Assembly (NCBI RefSeq): GCF_011683955.1
Contig: NZ_JAAQPI010000013.1
Coordinates: forward strand, 1 to 64,000
Length of the DNA: 64,000 bases
Direction: 5' to 3'
Origin: Pseudomaricurvus alkylphenolicus
GTDB lineage: Bacteria > Pseudomonadota > Gammaproteobacteria > Pseudomonadales > Cellvibrionaceae
A program made the position numbers and the translations under genes. The notes beneath the pieces are model-generated. The model was given only the letters and a program-made list of their open reading frames with translations. It was not told the DNA's origin and did no database searches. This document shows, piece after piece, positions 1 through 7,406 of this stretch; position 1 is the first letter of the stretch, and every line of letters starts with the position of its first letter.

Positions 1-71
1 TCTTTCCCGGTCAAAGATTGACCAGATTGTAGGGCTTCCAGTGCTTTGTTAAAGTCGAACTCGTTGGACAT
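1..71 (-). CDS. IS256-family transposase, N-terminal fragment (runs off the window)
   Basis: The first 23 codons read MSNEFDFNKALEALQSGQSL followed by TGK, which I recognise as the N-terminus of IS256/mutator-type DDE transposases, where a FDF-x-ALxxLQxGxxLTGKDG opening is common. The start ATG at 71 is preceded by AAAGGAA at a good distance. The catalytic DDE residues would lie outside the window, so nothing can be said about whether the element is active. The neighbouring sequence up to 127 is the terminal repeat of the same element. Confidence 0.75.
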   Translation of the reverse strand, partial: MSNEFDFNKALEALQSGQSLTGK

Positions 72-99
72 GTGTCGTTCCTTTTGGGTCGTGATTATA

Positions 100-127
100 G
101 GAATGACACAGAATTTTTAACAGTCCC
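100..127 (-). repeat. Terminal inverted repeat of the IS256-type element
   Basis: In the orientation of the transposase this stretch starts GGGACTGTTAAAAATTCTGT and continues GTCATTCC. IS256-family ends typically begin with G residues followed by ACTGT and an A/T-rich tract. The outer end is placed at 127 because the run of three C on the + strand stops there. The partner repeat is outside the window. Confidence 0.65.
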
Positions 128-407
128 GTAGCGTGCCCCTCCAACGGACACCCAGCCGCCCGTTGTGGCACAAAATCACCAGCCCCTTTCGTCCTATCCG
201 CAAAGAAAAGACCTGGGAAAAACACCTAATTCCAATGGCCGGTTATGGTGCAAAGAGACGGTGCCAACCCGGTCGCGCTCGGAGCGCGCTGCTACACACG
301 AAGACAAACTGTGCCACGCCGAAGGTCAGCTCCTGACACTCTCCTGACCGTCAGCCCTTACTCAAACAACTGGCCTAAAATGAACAATCAAGGCCAATTT
401 ATACTTC
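128..407. other. Intergenic stretch with no supported gene
   Basis: Between the IS end and the 3' end of the coiled-coil protein gene there are only short overlapping reading frames with no recognisable protein signature and no convincing ribosome-binding site. I see no tRNA, hairpin with T-run, or promoter that I would defend. Confidence 0.5.
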
Positions 408-1163
408 TCAGCCCATCATATTGGGGGTAGATGAATGCCACCCTTCTTCCTGATAGCTCTCCTTAAGCTCACTCTCCAACCGATGCAGTTGAAGCAGCAT
501 TTCCTTCTGCTGGCGAATACTGTCCCGCAGCTGCTTTTCCAGAGTCAGTACCAGCTCATCCTTCTCACTCTGAACAACCACCTTGCCATCTCGATACACC
601 TGTTCAATCAAACCACGCAGCTGCCTGCGCTCTGACTCCTGAGACTGAAACGCCTTCTGAAAACTGTCTGCGATATCGAGAGCCTCCTGCCCACGCTGAG
701 AATCCGCGATCGTCTCGATTACCTGCTCCCGCATGCCCGCCAGCAAATCCTCATAATGCATAGGACCCGTGGCCTGAAAGGTATCCAGAGTCGCATCCAG
801 AGACGTCGAATAGAGCTTCAAAGAAGACAAATGATGAGGGTCCACACTCTTATCCATTGAGCGCTGCTGCAATTGCTCATCCACCTGATGCCGGCAGTGC
901 TCGATAAAAGCACTCACACCCGCCTTAAAACGACGATCCTGACTCTGCCGCAAATGATCAAGCTTCTTCGCATAAACCTGCTTCAGCTTCGCCTGCTTGG
1001 CTTTCAACTCCCGGGCAAGCGTACGCTCAACTTCATAGCGCTGACGCCAATTGGCCAAAATGCCACTGATCTTCTTGCGGTCGATCATCAATCCCAACAC
1101 AACAGCCGCCAGCACCGTAACCATCGGTACAAGGGCAACAATGATCATCTTTAAAGTAAACAT
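408..1163 (-). CDS. Membrane-anchored coiled-coil protein of unknown function
   Basis: A 251-residue protein that I do not assign to a family. Residues about 5-27 form a single hydrophobic N-terminal segment, followed at once by basic residues (DRKK), which suggests a signal-anchor with the bulk of the protein in the cytoplasm. The rest is rich in K, Q, E, R and L and strongly helical, with probable coiled coils at about 45-85 and 180-240. The start ATG at 1163 has AGG six bases upstream. A FliA-like promoter match lies about 95 bp upstream (1256-1282), the only hint that it might belong to the motility regulon. Its neighbours (IS end, VWA gene) give no function. Confidence 0.7.
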   Translation of the reverse strand: MFTLKMIIVALVPMVTVLAAVVLGLMIDRKKISGILANWRQRYEVERTLARELKAKQAKLKQVYAKKLDHLRQSQDRRFKAGVSAFIEHCRHQVDEQLQQRSMDKSVDPHHLSSLKLYSTSLDATLDTFQATGPMHYEDLLAGMREQVIETIADSQRGQEALDIADSFQKAFQSQESERRQLRGLIEQVYRDGKVVVQSEKDELVLTLEKQLRDSIRQQKEMLLQLHRLESELKESYQEEGWHSSTPNMMG

Positions 1164-1255
1164 ATTGCGCCTGATCAGCCTGTCGTGAAGTGAATGCGTC
1201 TGTCTCTTCTCAAGAGCGTTTATCTCGAACGGACGAGTGCTAATATCCGCTTATT

Positions 1256-1282
1256 CTATCGGCTGTCGTCCCTTAAAACTAA
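1256..1282 (-). promoter_or_regulatory. Possible sigma-28 (FliA) promoter for the coiled-coil gene
   Basis: On the minus strand TTAGTTTT - 11 bp - GCCGATAG. The -10 element matches the enterobacterial FliA consensus GCCGATAA at 7 of 8 positions and the spacing is canonical, but the -35 (consensus TAAAGTTT) matches only 5 of 8. It lies about 93 bp before the start codon at 1163. Confidence 0.4.
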
Positions 1283-1408
1283 TAGTATGATGACATAGAA
1301 AAAACGCAATGCCCAAAATCTGGTTATATCATCATTTTTCCGGTTTTTTGGGACAAATCGCCTCCACATCCCCCTCAGAACGGGAGGCATATGGAGGCAA
1401 AGGGAGAA

Positions 1409-2584
1409 TTACTTGGTCAGAAACTGAATACCGCGATCCAGACCTTCCAGGGTAAGTGGGTACATATGACCATCCACCAGCTTGCGGGTGATGTCGATGG
1501 TTTGGGTGTGGTTCCAGTACTTTTCAGGTGTCGGATTGAGCCAGATCACCTTCTGGTAAGTATCGGTCAGCCGTTTCATCCACACGTGTCCCGGCTCCTC
1601 ATTCATGTACTCTACACATCCGTACTGACTGGTAATTTCATAGGGTGCCATTGAGGCATCTCCCACAAAAATCACCTTATAGTCACTGGCGTAGGTATGC
1701 AGTACATCAAACATGGCCGTCGTGTCGGTGTTGCGCCGACGATTGTCCTTCCACAAGTACTCGTAGACAAAGTTATGGAAGTAAAAGTACTCCATATGCT
1801 TGAATTCTGTCTTGCAGGCCGAAAACAGCTCCTCACAGACCCGCACATAGGGATCCATTGAACCGCCCACATCAAAAAACAGCAACACCTTCACGGCATT
1901 GTGGCGCTCCGGAACCATCTTGATATCCAGAAAACCGGCATTGTTGGCGGTCGAGCGAATGGTATCGTCCAGATCCAGCTCCTCGGCCGCCCCCGTACGT
2001 GCAAACTTACGCAATTTGCGCAGTGCCACCTTGATATTGCGGGTACCCAGCTCAACGTCGTCCGCCAGATTTTTGAACTCGCGTTTATCCCAAACCTTTG
2101 CTGCAGACTTATTGCGACTTTCGCCACCAACACGAATGCCCTCAGGGTTATAACCGCTGTTACCAAACGGTGAAGTGCCGCCGGTACCGATCCACTTGTT
2201 GCCGCCCTGATGACGTTTTTTCTGCTCTTCTAGGCGCTTGTTAAATTCCTCGATCAGCTTTTCCAGCCCACCCAGGGATTCAATTTTGGCCTTCTCTTCG
2301 TCGCTCAGGTGCTTCATAAACTCCGCCCGGGTCCATTCATCCGGGATCAGCGCCTCGACAATGCCTTCCAGGCTTTCAAGGCCCTTAAAATAGGCGCCAA
2401 AAGCCCTGTCGAATTTATCGAAATACTTTTCGTCCTTGATCAGGCAGGTTCGCGACAACAGATAGAAGTCGTCAACACTGCCGAAGGCCAGCTGTTTTTC
2501 CATAGCCTCCAGCAACACCAGCAGTTCTTTCAGCGACACCGGCACTTCCGCTTTGCGCAGGCCATAAAAGAAATTGACCAGCAT
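1409..2584 (-). CDS. VWA (CoxE-like) domain protein paired with a MoxR ATPase
   Basis: A 391-residue cytoplasmic protein of the CoxE-like von Willebrand factor A group. The N-terminal half is helical and charged (for example the ERLEEQKKRHQGG stretch); the VWA domain starts around residue 230, with FFDVGGSMDPYV as the metal-site (MIDAS, DxGxS) loop and FVGDASMAPYE further on. It follows the AAA+ ATPase at 2613-3458 with 28 bp between them, the standard MoxR-VWA gene pair, in which the ATPase and VWA protein together are thought to remodel or insert cofactors into a client protein. No client gene is obvious next door. Start ATG at 2584 has GAGGAG upstream. Confidence 0.85.
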   Translation of the reverse strand: MLVNFFYGLRKAEVPVSLKELLVLLEAMEKQLAFGSVDDFYLLSRTCLIKDEKYFDKFDRAFGAYFKGLESLEGIVEALIPDEWTRAEFMKHLSDEEKAKIESLGGLEKLIEEFNKRLEEQKKRHQGGNKWIGTGGTSPFGNSGYNPEGIRVGGESRNKSAAKVWDKREFKNLADDVELGTRNIKVALRKLRKFARTGAAEELDLDDTIRSTANNAGFLDIKMVPERHNAVKVLLFFDVGGSMDPYVRVCEELFSACKTEFKHMEYFYFHNFVYEYLWKDNRRRNTDTTAMFDVLHTYASDYKVIFVGDASMAPYEITSQYGCVEYMNEEPGHVWMKRLTDTYQKVIWLNPTPEKYWNHTQTIDITRKLVDGHMYPLTLEGLDRGIQFLTK

Positions 2585-2612
2585 CAGTCACTCCTCAGTC
2601 AGATTTGCCGAC

Positions 2613-3458
2613 TTACGCGTTCTGGCGACGGGTCATAAAGGCCAGACGCTCCAGCAGATGCACGTCCTGCTCGTTTTTCAGCAAGGCACCATAGAGAGGT
2701 GGAATCGCCTGGCGGGTGTCGCCGCTTTGCAGAACCTCATCGGGAATATCGTCCGCCATCAGCAACTTCAGCCAGTCTACCAGCTCGGAAGTCGAAGGCT
2801 TTTTCTTCAGGCCAGGCACCTGACGAACGTCAAAGAAGATATCCAGCGCGTCACGAACCAGGTCCGCTTTGATGCTGGGAAAATGAACATCAATGATCTG
2901 CTTCATGACTTCTCGGTCAGGGAAGCTGATATAGTGGAAAAAGCAGCGCCGCAGGAAAGCATCCGGCAGTTCTTTCTCGTTGTTACTGGTGATGATTACG
3001 ATCGGACGATGCTTGGCTTTGATCACCTCGCCTGTCTCGTAGACGAAGAATTCCATCTTATCGAGTTCAACCAGCAGATCATTGGGAAACTCGATGTCCG
3101 CCTTGTCGATTTCGTCAATCAGCAGAACCACCTGCTCGTCGGACTCAAAGGCCTCCCAAAGTTTGCCCTTCTTCAGGTAATTGGCGATGTCATGGACTTT
3201 GTCATTGCCCAGCTGTGAGTCACGCAGGCGGGAAACGGCGTCGTATTCATAGAGTCCCTGCTGGGCCTTGGTGGTGGACTTGATGTGCCACTGAATCAAC
3301 CGTTTGCCCAAAGCACCGGCCACTTCTTCTGCCAGCATGGTTTTACCAGTGCCAGGCTCTCCCTTGACCAGCAAGGGACGCTGCAGAGTAACGGCAGCAT
3401 CCACCGCCATGCGCAGGTCATCCGTGGCTACATAATTCTCGGTACCTTCAAACTTCAT
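2613..3458 (-). CDS. MoxR-family AAA+ ATPase
   Basis: AAA+ ATPase of the MoxR group, about 281 residues from the chosen start. Walker A is GEPGTGKTM, Walker B is VVLLIDEIDKAD, sensor 1 is IVIITSNNEKELPDAF and an arginine-rich LRRCFFHYISFP stretch follows, all in the expected order. The reading frame is open 13 codons further upstream, but I chose the ATG at 3458 (MKFEGTENYVATDD) because it has AGGAAG eight bases upstream. It is co-directional with, and 28 bp before, the VWA gene, its usual partner. MoxR-VWA pairs act as chaperone-like remodelling machines; the target here is unknown. Confidence 0.87.
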   Translation of the reverse strand: MKFEGTENYVATDDLRMAVDAAVTLQRPLLVKGEPGTGKTMLAEEVAGALGKRLIQWHIKSTTKAQQGLYEYDAVSRLRDSQLGNDKVHDIANYLKKGKLWEAFESDEQVVLLIDEIDKADIEFPNDLLVELDKMEFFVYETGEVIKAKHRPIVIITSNNEKELPDAFLRRCFFHYISFPDREVMKQIIDVHFPSIKADLVRDALDIFFDVRQVPGLKKKPSTSELVDWLKLLMADDIPDEVLQSGDTRQAIPPLYGALLKNEQDVHLLERLAFMTRRQNA

Positions 3459-3559
3459 GTCTTGCTTCCTCGATTTTGAACGCGACGAGTCTAACACAGC
3501 CAGTCACACGGATTCCCGAAACACCGCGACTTAGGGGTCGATTTAGTCAAAACTAACAA

Positions 3560-3575
3560 CAAATCGGCTGATTTG
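3560..3575. promoter_or_regulatory. Palindrome in the divergent moxR / aldehyde dehydrogenase promoter region
   Basis: CAAATCGGCTGATTTG is a perfect 6-bp inverted repeat with a 4-bp spacer, lying in the 288-bp divergent intergenic region (3459-3746). Its position is suitable for a regulator-binding site for one or both genes. No regulator is identified, and a single short palindrome can occur by chance. Confidence 0.3.
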
Positions 3576-3746
3576 ACCCATAAGTGTCTCTTACCGAAAA
3601 CGGCGGGCTAGGGGCCAAATTGGCGTGCACGGTCAAATATCCCCCTCTTTGGCCTCTCCTGCCAGTTTCAATCAAAGTCGAATTCGGTTAAATTTGTACA
3701 CCCGTGCAATTCTTACAGCATCATTGTTGGATACAGGAGAAACCGA

Positions 3747-5195
3747 ATGAACAGCGCCGTAGAAGCCACCCGGCTGGAGTCCGTTGATACCTCCACACCC
3801 AGCCGATTCCAGCAAGTTTTTGACAAGCAGCGCCAGGCTTCCCGCGAGGCGCCATATCCTTCTTTGGAACAGCGGCTGGAAAGGCTGGAAAAGCTTGAAG
3901 CACTCCTGACCAACAACCAGGATGCCATCGCTGACGCCATCTGCGAGGACTACGGTAATCGCTCCAGCCAGGAAACCCGCATGCTGGAGATATTCGGATT
4001 AATCAGCGGCATCAACTACACGAAAAAGCGCCTGAAGAAATGGATGAAGCCCCAGAAACGTCATGTGAGCATGGCTTACTTTGGCGCCAAGAACACTGTG
4101 ATTCCCCAGCCCAAGGGCGTTATCGGTGTGGTGACCCCCTGGAACTATCCACTGTTCCTGGCCCTGAGCCCTTGCACCAGTGCACTGGCAGCGGGTAACC
4201 GCTGCATAGTGAAGATGGCTGCCAACTCCCAGACCCTGGCCAGGCTGATGGACCAGCTGATCAGCAATGCCTTTGATGAAGATGTGCTGGCCGTTATTCC
4301 CGGTGTGTCTGCCACCGAATTCACCCATCAGCCATGGGATCATCTCGTATTTACCGGTTCTCCCGGCACCGCCAAGACCGTAATGGAGACGGCCGCGAAA
4401 ACACTGACCCCTGTCACCTTGGAACTGGGTGGCAAATCTCCAACCATCATCGGCGAAGACTTCGATATCAACACCGCCGCCGAGCGCATGATGTTCGGTA
4501 AATTCCTCAACGCCGGACAGACCTGTGTGGCCCCTGATTATGTATTTGTTCCTCGCGATAAGGTTGAGGCTTTTGTCGAAGCGGCTAAAAAGGTGGTTAA
4601 GGGTCGATATCCGTCGGCCTCCAGCAAAGACTACACCTCCGTTATCGACCAGAAGGCCTTCAACCGCTTGAGCAGCACGCTGGAAGATGCCCGCAGCAAA
4701 GGTGCCCGCCCGGTGAATCTACTGGGCAATGATCCGATCGACGAAGAAAACCGTAAGATTCCCCCTCATGTGGTTCTGGATACCAGCGACGATATGGTCA
4801 TTATGCAGGACGAAATTTTCGGCCCGCTGCTGCCGATTAAAGCTTATGACAATATTGATGACGTTATTCGCTACATTAACGCCAATGAACGCCCATTGGC
4901 GCTTTATCTGTATAGCGATGATGCGAAGCTACAGGAGAAGGTGATTTACAACACTCTGTCTGGCGGCATGTGCATTAACGACAGTGTTTTTCACGTTGCG
5001 CAGCACGATATGCCCTTTGGTGGTGTTGGTAACAGCGGTATGGGCCATTATCACGGCCAGGAAGGATTTATCGAGTTTTCAAAACTTCGCCCCATCTTCA
5101 AGCAGGCGAAGTTCAGCGGCGTACTGGCAATGGCTCCCCCCTACGGGAAAACCTTTGAGAAGATGTACAACATGATGATTAAATTCAAACTCTAG
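3747..5195 (+). CDS. calB: Coniferyl aldehyde dehydrogenase (NAD(P)+-dependent)
   Basis: A 482-residue aldehyde dehydrogenase, the usual length for the family. It oxidises an aldehyde to the acid; in the CalB group the named substrate is coniferyl aldehyde, giving ferulate in lignin-monomer catabolism, though many such enzymes act on general or fatty aldehydes. Visible signatures are PWNYPLFLALSPC (cofactor side), FTGSPGTAKTVM, the general base Glu in VTLELGGKSP and the catalytic Cys in NAGQTCVAPDY; the CVAPDY form is typical of the coniferyl-type subgroup. Start ATG at 3747 has AGGAG eight bases upstream. It stands alone on the + strand, ends at a strong hairpin, and has no link to the flagellar genes. 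The gene symbol is by family resemblance only. Confidence 0.82.
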   Translation: MNSAVEATRLESVDTSTPSRFQQVFDKQRQASREAPYPSLEQRLERLEKLEALLTNNQDAIADAICEDYGNRSSQETRMLEIFGLISGINYTKKRLKKWMKPQKRHVSMAYFGAKNTVIPQPKGVIGVVTPWNYPLFLALSPCTSALAAGNRCIVKMAANSQTLARLMDQLISNAFDEDVLAVIPGVSATEFTHQPWDHLVFTGSPGTAKTVMETAAKTLTPVTLELGGKSPTIIGEDFDINTAAERMMFGKFLNAGQTCVAPDYVFVPRDKVEAFVEAAKKVVKGRYPSASSKDYTSVIDQKAFNRLSSTLEDARSKGARPVNLLGNDPIDEENRKIPPHVVLDTSDDMVIMQDEIFGPLLPIKAYDNIDDVIRYINANERPLALYLYSDDAKLQEKVIYNTLSGGMCINDSVFHVAQHDMPFGGVGNSGMGHYHGQEGFIEFSKLRPIFKQAKFSGVLAMAPPYGKTFEKMYNMMIKFKL

Positions 5196-5210
5196 GGCAC
5201 ATACAAACCA

Positions 5211-5237
5211 CCCACGGGGGCTCACAGGCCCCGTGGG
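5211..5237. terminator. Hairpin between convergent genes, probable bidirectional terminator
   Basis: A perfect 9-bp stem, CCCACGGGG / CCCCGTGGG, with a 9-base loop, lies between the stop of the aldehyde dehydrogenase (5195) and the stop of the convergent rhodanese gene (5257). The T-rich tail is weak on both strands, so intrinsic termination is inferred from position and stem strength. Confidence 0.6.
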
Positions 5238-5256
5238 CGTATGACAAACGCACCAT

Positions 5257-5697
5257 TCAGAGCTTTGCAATCAAACTCATGTTGACAGGGAAGTCTTCCA
5301 GCATCCAGGAGAAATAACCGCTGCGGAAGTAAAACACATTGCGAAATCCCCAATAGACACTAACGGCAGAGGCATAAGCACTGCGCAGGCAGTTACTGCT
5401 GTTGCAGTAAATCACCAACGGTGTATCGCGGGTGATGCCGTTGGCGCCATAGAGCTTGGCGAAATCCCGCTGAAAATCCAGATGAATGGCCCCGTCAATG
5501 TGGCCAATTTCCCACTCTTCGTCGCTGCGCACATCAATAAATACCGCGCCTTTGTCATACAAATGTTTAGCCTGAAAGACATTGATGGTATGAGCTCCAC
5601 TGATCGCCAATGGCGATTGATCAGCCATTAAGGGTGAGGCAAGGGACAGTAAAACCACTAACAACAGGGGCTTTACCTCAGACAGAGTGAAGGGCAT
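5257..5697 (-). CDS. Exported single-domain rhodanese-like protein
   Basis: 146 residues. The N-terminus (residues about 8-25, LLLVVLLSLASPLMADQ) is a signal peptide with a plausible cleavage after MA-D, so the protein is probably periplasmic. The remainder is one rhodanese domain: VFIDVRSDEEWEIGHIDGAIHLDF is the classic opening and VIYCNSSNCLRSAYAS is the active-site region. The loop is odd: it reads C-N-S-S-N-C, with a second cysteine, instead of the usual C-x-x-G-x-R/S. Start ATG at 5697 has GGAGG upstream. It is the last gene on this side of the minus-strand cluster; a redox or sulfur-transfer role is inferred only. Confidence 0.75.
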   Translation of the reverse strand: MPFTLSEVKPLLLVVLLSLASPLMADQSPLAISGAHTINVFQAKHLYDKGAVFIDVRSDEEWEIGHIDGAIHLDFQRDFAKLYGANGITRDTPLVIYCNSSNCLRSAYASAVSVYWGFRNVFYFRSGYFSWMLEDFPVNMSLIAKL

Positions 5698-5803
5698 AAC
5701 AACACCTCCGACGACACTTTATTTAAGTGTAGGTCAGTGATATCTGCCGCTTAGTGTGTTTTCGTCTAAGAAAGTGATGAGAAGTGGTGCTTATTGAAAC
5801 GGA

Positions 5804-6190
5804 TCAGTCTTCGTCGTCGTCATCATCCAGCTCTACGTCGAGCCATACTTTATTGACCAAATCGTCATTAAACTCAATATAGAGGCTGCGCTGACGCGTC
5901 TGCTGCTGACGATACTGGAACAGCAAAATCAGACGAACCCGGGACTTTACTTGTTGCTGATAATGGTAGGTAAAGAGCATGTTATCGCCGATCAGGCGCT
6001 TTTCATCCGGTTCACCCAGATGTCGCATCACCCAAGCCTTGGAGGTTCGGCCCTTGTTGATGGAATTGATCAGCGTATGGGGCAGCGGACGATCACCTTC
6101 CTCATAACTGACCTTTTCACTGATATCCAGCACCTGACAGGCACTGAGCAGCGTAAAACATAACGTCATCAGGACAATATTACGGACCAT
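5804..6190 (-). CDS. Small lipoprotein with an SmpA/BamE-like core and acidic tail
   Basis: 128 residues with a lipoprotein signal peptide ending in LLSAC, so Cys18 would be the lipidated residue. The middle (INKGRTSKAWVMRHLGEPDE ... MLFTYHY) resembles the short helix-turn-strand 'G.t..dv...lG.P' fold of SmpA/BamE-like outer-membrane lipoproteins, but the match is partial. The C-terminus ends in a run of Asp/Glu (ELDDDDDED). It follows the DUF2802 gene by 18 bp and is probably cotranscribed with it and cheW. Function unknown. Confidence 0.7.
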   Translation of the reverse strand: MVRNIVLMTLCFTLLSACQVLDISEKVSYEEGDRPLPHTLINSINKGRTSKAWVMRHLGEPDEKRLIGDNMLFTYHYQQQVKSRVRLILLFQYRQQQTRQRSLYIEFNDDLVNKVWLDVELDDDDDED

Positions 6191-6208
6191 GATCGCGCCC
6201 CTGTCGAG

Positions 6209-6691
6209 TCAGGCCGCCGATGGAGACTGGTGATTCATCAACTGCAGCAACGAGGCCTCGGCCTTGGATATACCGCAGCGTCTCGCCACTTCTTCCGGTT
6301 TGACTCCCGCCTGCAGCAAACTGTTGGCATCACGCAGACCATCGTCGCGGTTGCCAGGCACCAAATGTCGCTGTTCACCCGCTGGTGCCTGCGCCTCGTG
6401 CAGCCGATCTTCGAAACTGGGAGCGGTCTTTACAATGGCATCCTTACTCAATACCGGAGCCTGTGCATTACCCTGTTGCTCCAGGGCAATCAGTCGTTTA
6501 CCCATGCCAATGGCACTGCTGTTGGTCACTTGCAGGTTTCGCTCAAGACGCTGGAACAGCTTCTGGGTCAGCTGAGCCTGTTTACGCAGTCTCAACACAC
6601 ATACCAGTGCCAAAGCAAACGCCAGCCAACCCACTACCGTTGCGGCTACCAGCGCCATATCCAGCCACAGGTTTTCTGACAACAGCATCAT
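6209..6691 (-). CDS. DUF2802 membrane protein of the polar chemotaxis cluster
   Basis: 160 residues from the ATG at 6691, chosen because AGGAG stands just upstream (ATG at 6688 is equally possible). One transmembrane helix at about residues 10-33 (LVAATVVGWLAFALALVCVL), a short coiled region, a Pro/Ala linker and a conserved C-terminal block (LLQAGVKPEEVARRCGISKAEASLLQLM) that looks like a small helix-turn-helix. This is the DUF2802 protein that commonly follows cheW at the end of the parC-parP-cheW group in Vibrio and Pseudomonas relatives. It may help anchor the polar array; that is inference from position. Confidence 0.8.
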   Translation of the reverse strand: MMLLSENLWLDMALVAATVVGWLAFALALVCVLRLRKQAQLTQKLFQRLERNLQVTNSSAIGMGKRLIALEQQGNAQAPVLSKDAIVKTAPSFEDRLHEAQAPAGEQRHLVPGNRDDGLRDANSLLQAGVKPEEVARRCGISKAEASLLQLMNHQSPSAA

Positions 6692-6736
6692 CAAGCTCCT
6701 CTTACCCAGCAGTAATTGCAGGGATAAATATTAGTC

Positions 6737-7222
6737 TTAAACGTTTTCCAGCTCCGCCCACTCTTCGTCGGTAAGCAGTTTGTCCAGCTCTACCAGAATA
6801 AGCAGTTCATCATTCTTATGACACACGCCCTGGATAAACTTGGCACTCTCTTCGTTACCGACATTGGGCGCGGTTTCCATTTCAGATTGACGCAGGTAAA
6901 CCACTTCCGCGACGCTATCGACAAGAATACCCACCACGTGGGTATCGGCTTCGATAATCACAATCCGGGTATTGTCCGTGACCTCACCTGGCTCCAAACC
7001 AAAACGATGACGGGTATCGATAACGGTAACCACGTTTCCGCGCAGATTGATAATACCCAACACGTAATGAGGCGCGCCCGGCACGGGGGCGATATCCGAA
7101 TAACGCAACACCTCCTGCACTTGCATCACATTGATGCCGTAGGTCTCCCCCGCCAGCTTGAAGGTGACCCATTGCAACATTGGGTCTTCGCTGGTCTTGC
7201 TTTTCGTTGAGCTGGTTGCCAT
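6737..7222 (-). CDS. cheW: CheW, chemotaxis coupling protein (main flagellar system)
   Basis: 161 residues. CheW links chemoreceptors to the kinase CheA in the cytoplasmic array. The SH3-like fold is visible as LQWVTFKLAGETYGINVMQV, VLGIINLRGNVVTVIDTRHRFGL and IIEADTHVVGILVDSV. I chose the ATG at 7222 (MATSSTKSK) over the frame's longer extension because GAGGAA stands upstream and homologues begin here. It lies 184 bp after parP, with a possible FliA promoter in the gap, and starts the cheW - DUF2802 - lipoprotein group. It partners the CheA at 12842-15199. Confidence 0.93.
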   Translation of the reverse strand: MATSSTKSKTSEDPMLQWVTFKLAGETYGINVMQVQEVLRYSDIAPVPGAPHYVLGIINLRGNVVTVIDTRHRFGLEPGEVTDNTRIVIIEADTHVVGILVDSVAEVVYLRQSEMETAPNVGNEESAKFIQGVCHKNDELLILVELDKLLTDEEWAELENV

Positions 7223-7364
7223 ATGGTTATTCCTCAGTAGGGTCGCGTTTTGCGGCGCGATCAATGTCATCCTGTGGTACAAGCTCACTGCCACTGCCGC
7301 AGAGGCGTCAGAATTCAGACACATGCTTCAGTTTACTATAGATAACAGCAGCTTCTATGCCAGT

Positions 7365-7391
7365 CTATCGACTGAATGTTTAAATATTTGA
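7365..7391 (-). promoter_or_regulatory. Possible sigma-28 (FliA) promoter upstream of cheW
   Basis: Minus strand TCAAATAT - 11 bp - GTCGATAG, matching 5 of 8 and 6 of 8 positions of TAAAGTTT and GCCGATAA with canonical spacing. It sits in the 184-bp gap between parP and cheW, about 143 bp before the cheW start. Confidence 0.42.
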
Positions 7392-7406
7392 GTATCGATG
7401 GGTAAA

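Larger units (their letters stand above)
1..127 (-). mobile_element. Partial IS256-family insertion sequence (transposase 5' end plus terminal repeat)
   Basis: The left edge holds one end of an insertion sequence reading leftwards out of the window: a transposase start codon at 71, a ribosome-binding site AAAGGAA just upstream, and a terminal repeat ending at 127. The terminal repeat in transposase orientation begins GGGACTGTTAAAAATTCTGT, the type of end known for IS256-like elements. Only about 127 bp are visible, so the exact IS and its target duplication cannot be checked. Confidence 0.75.

Noticed and set aside
133-430. Three overlapping short + strand reading frames after the IS end
   Set aside because: No ribosome-binding site, no recognisable protein, mutually overlapping frames.
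1672-2166. Minus-strand frames inside the VWA gene in another phase
   Set aside because: Shadows of the VWA coding sequence, with no start signal and no family match.
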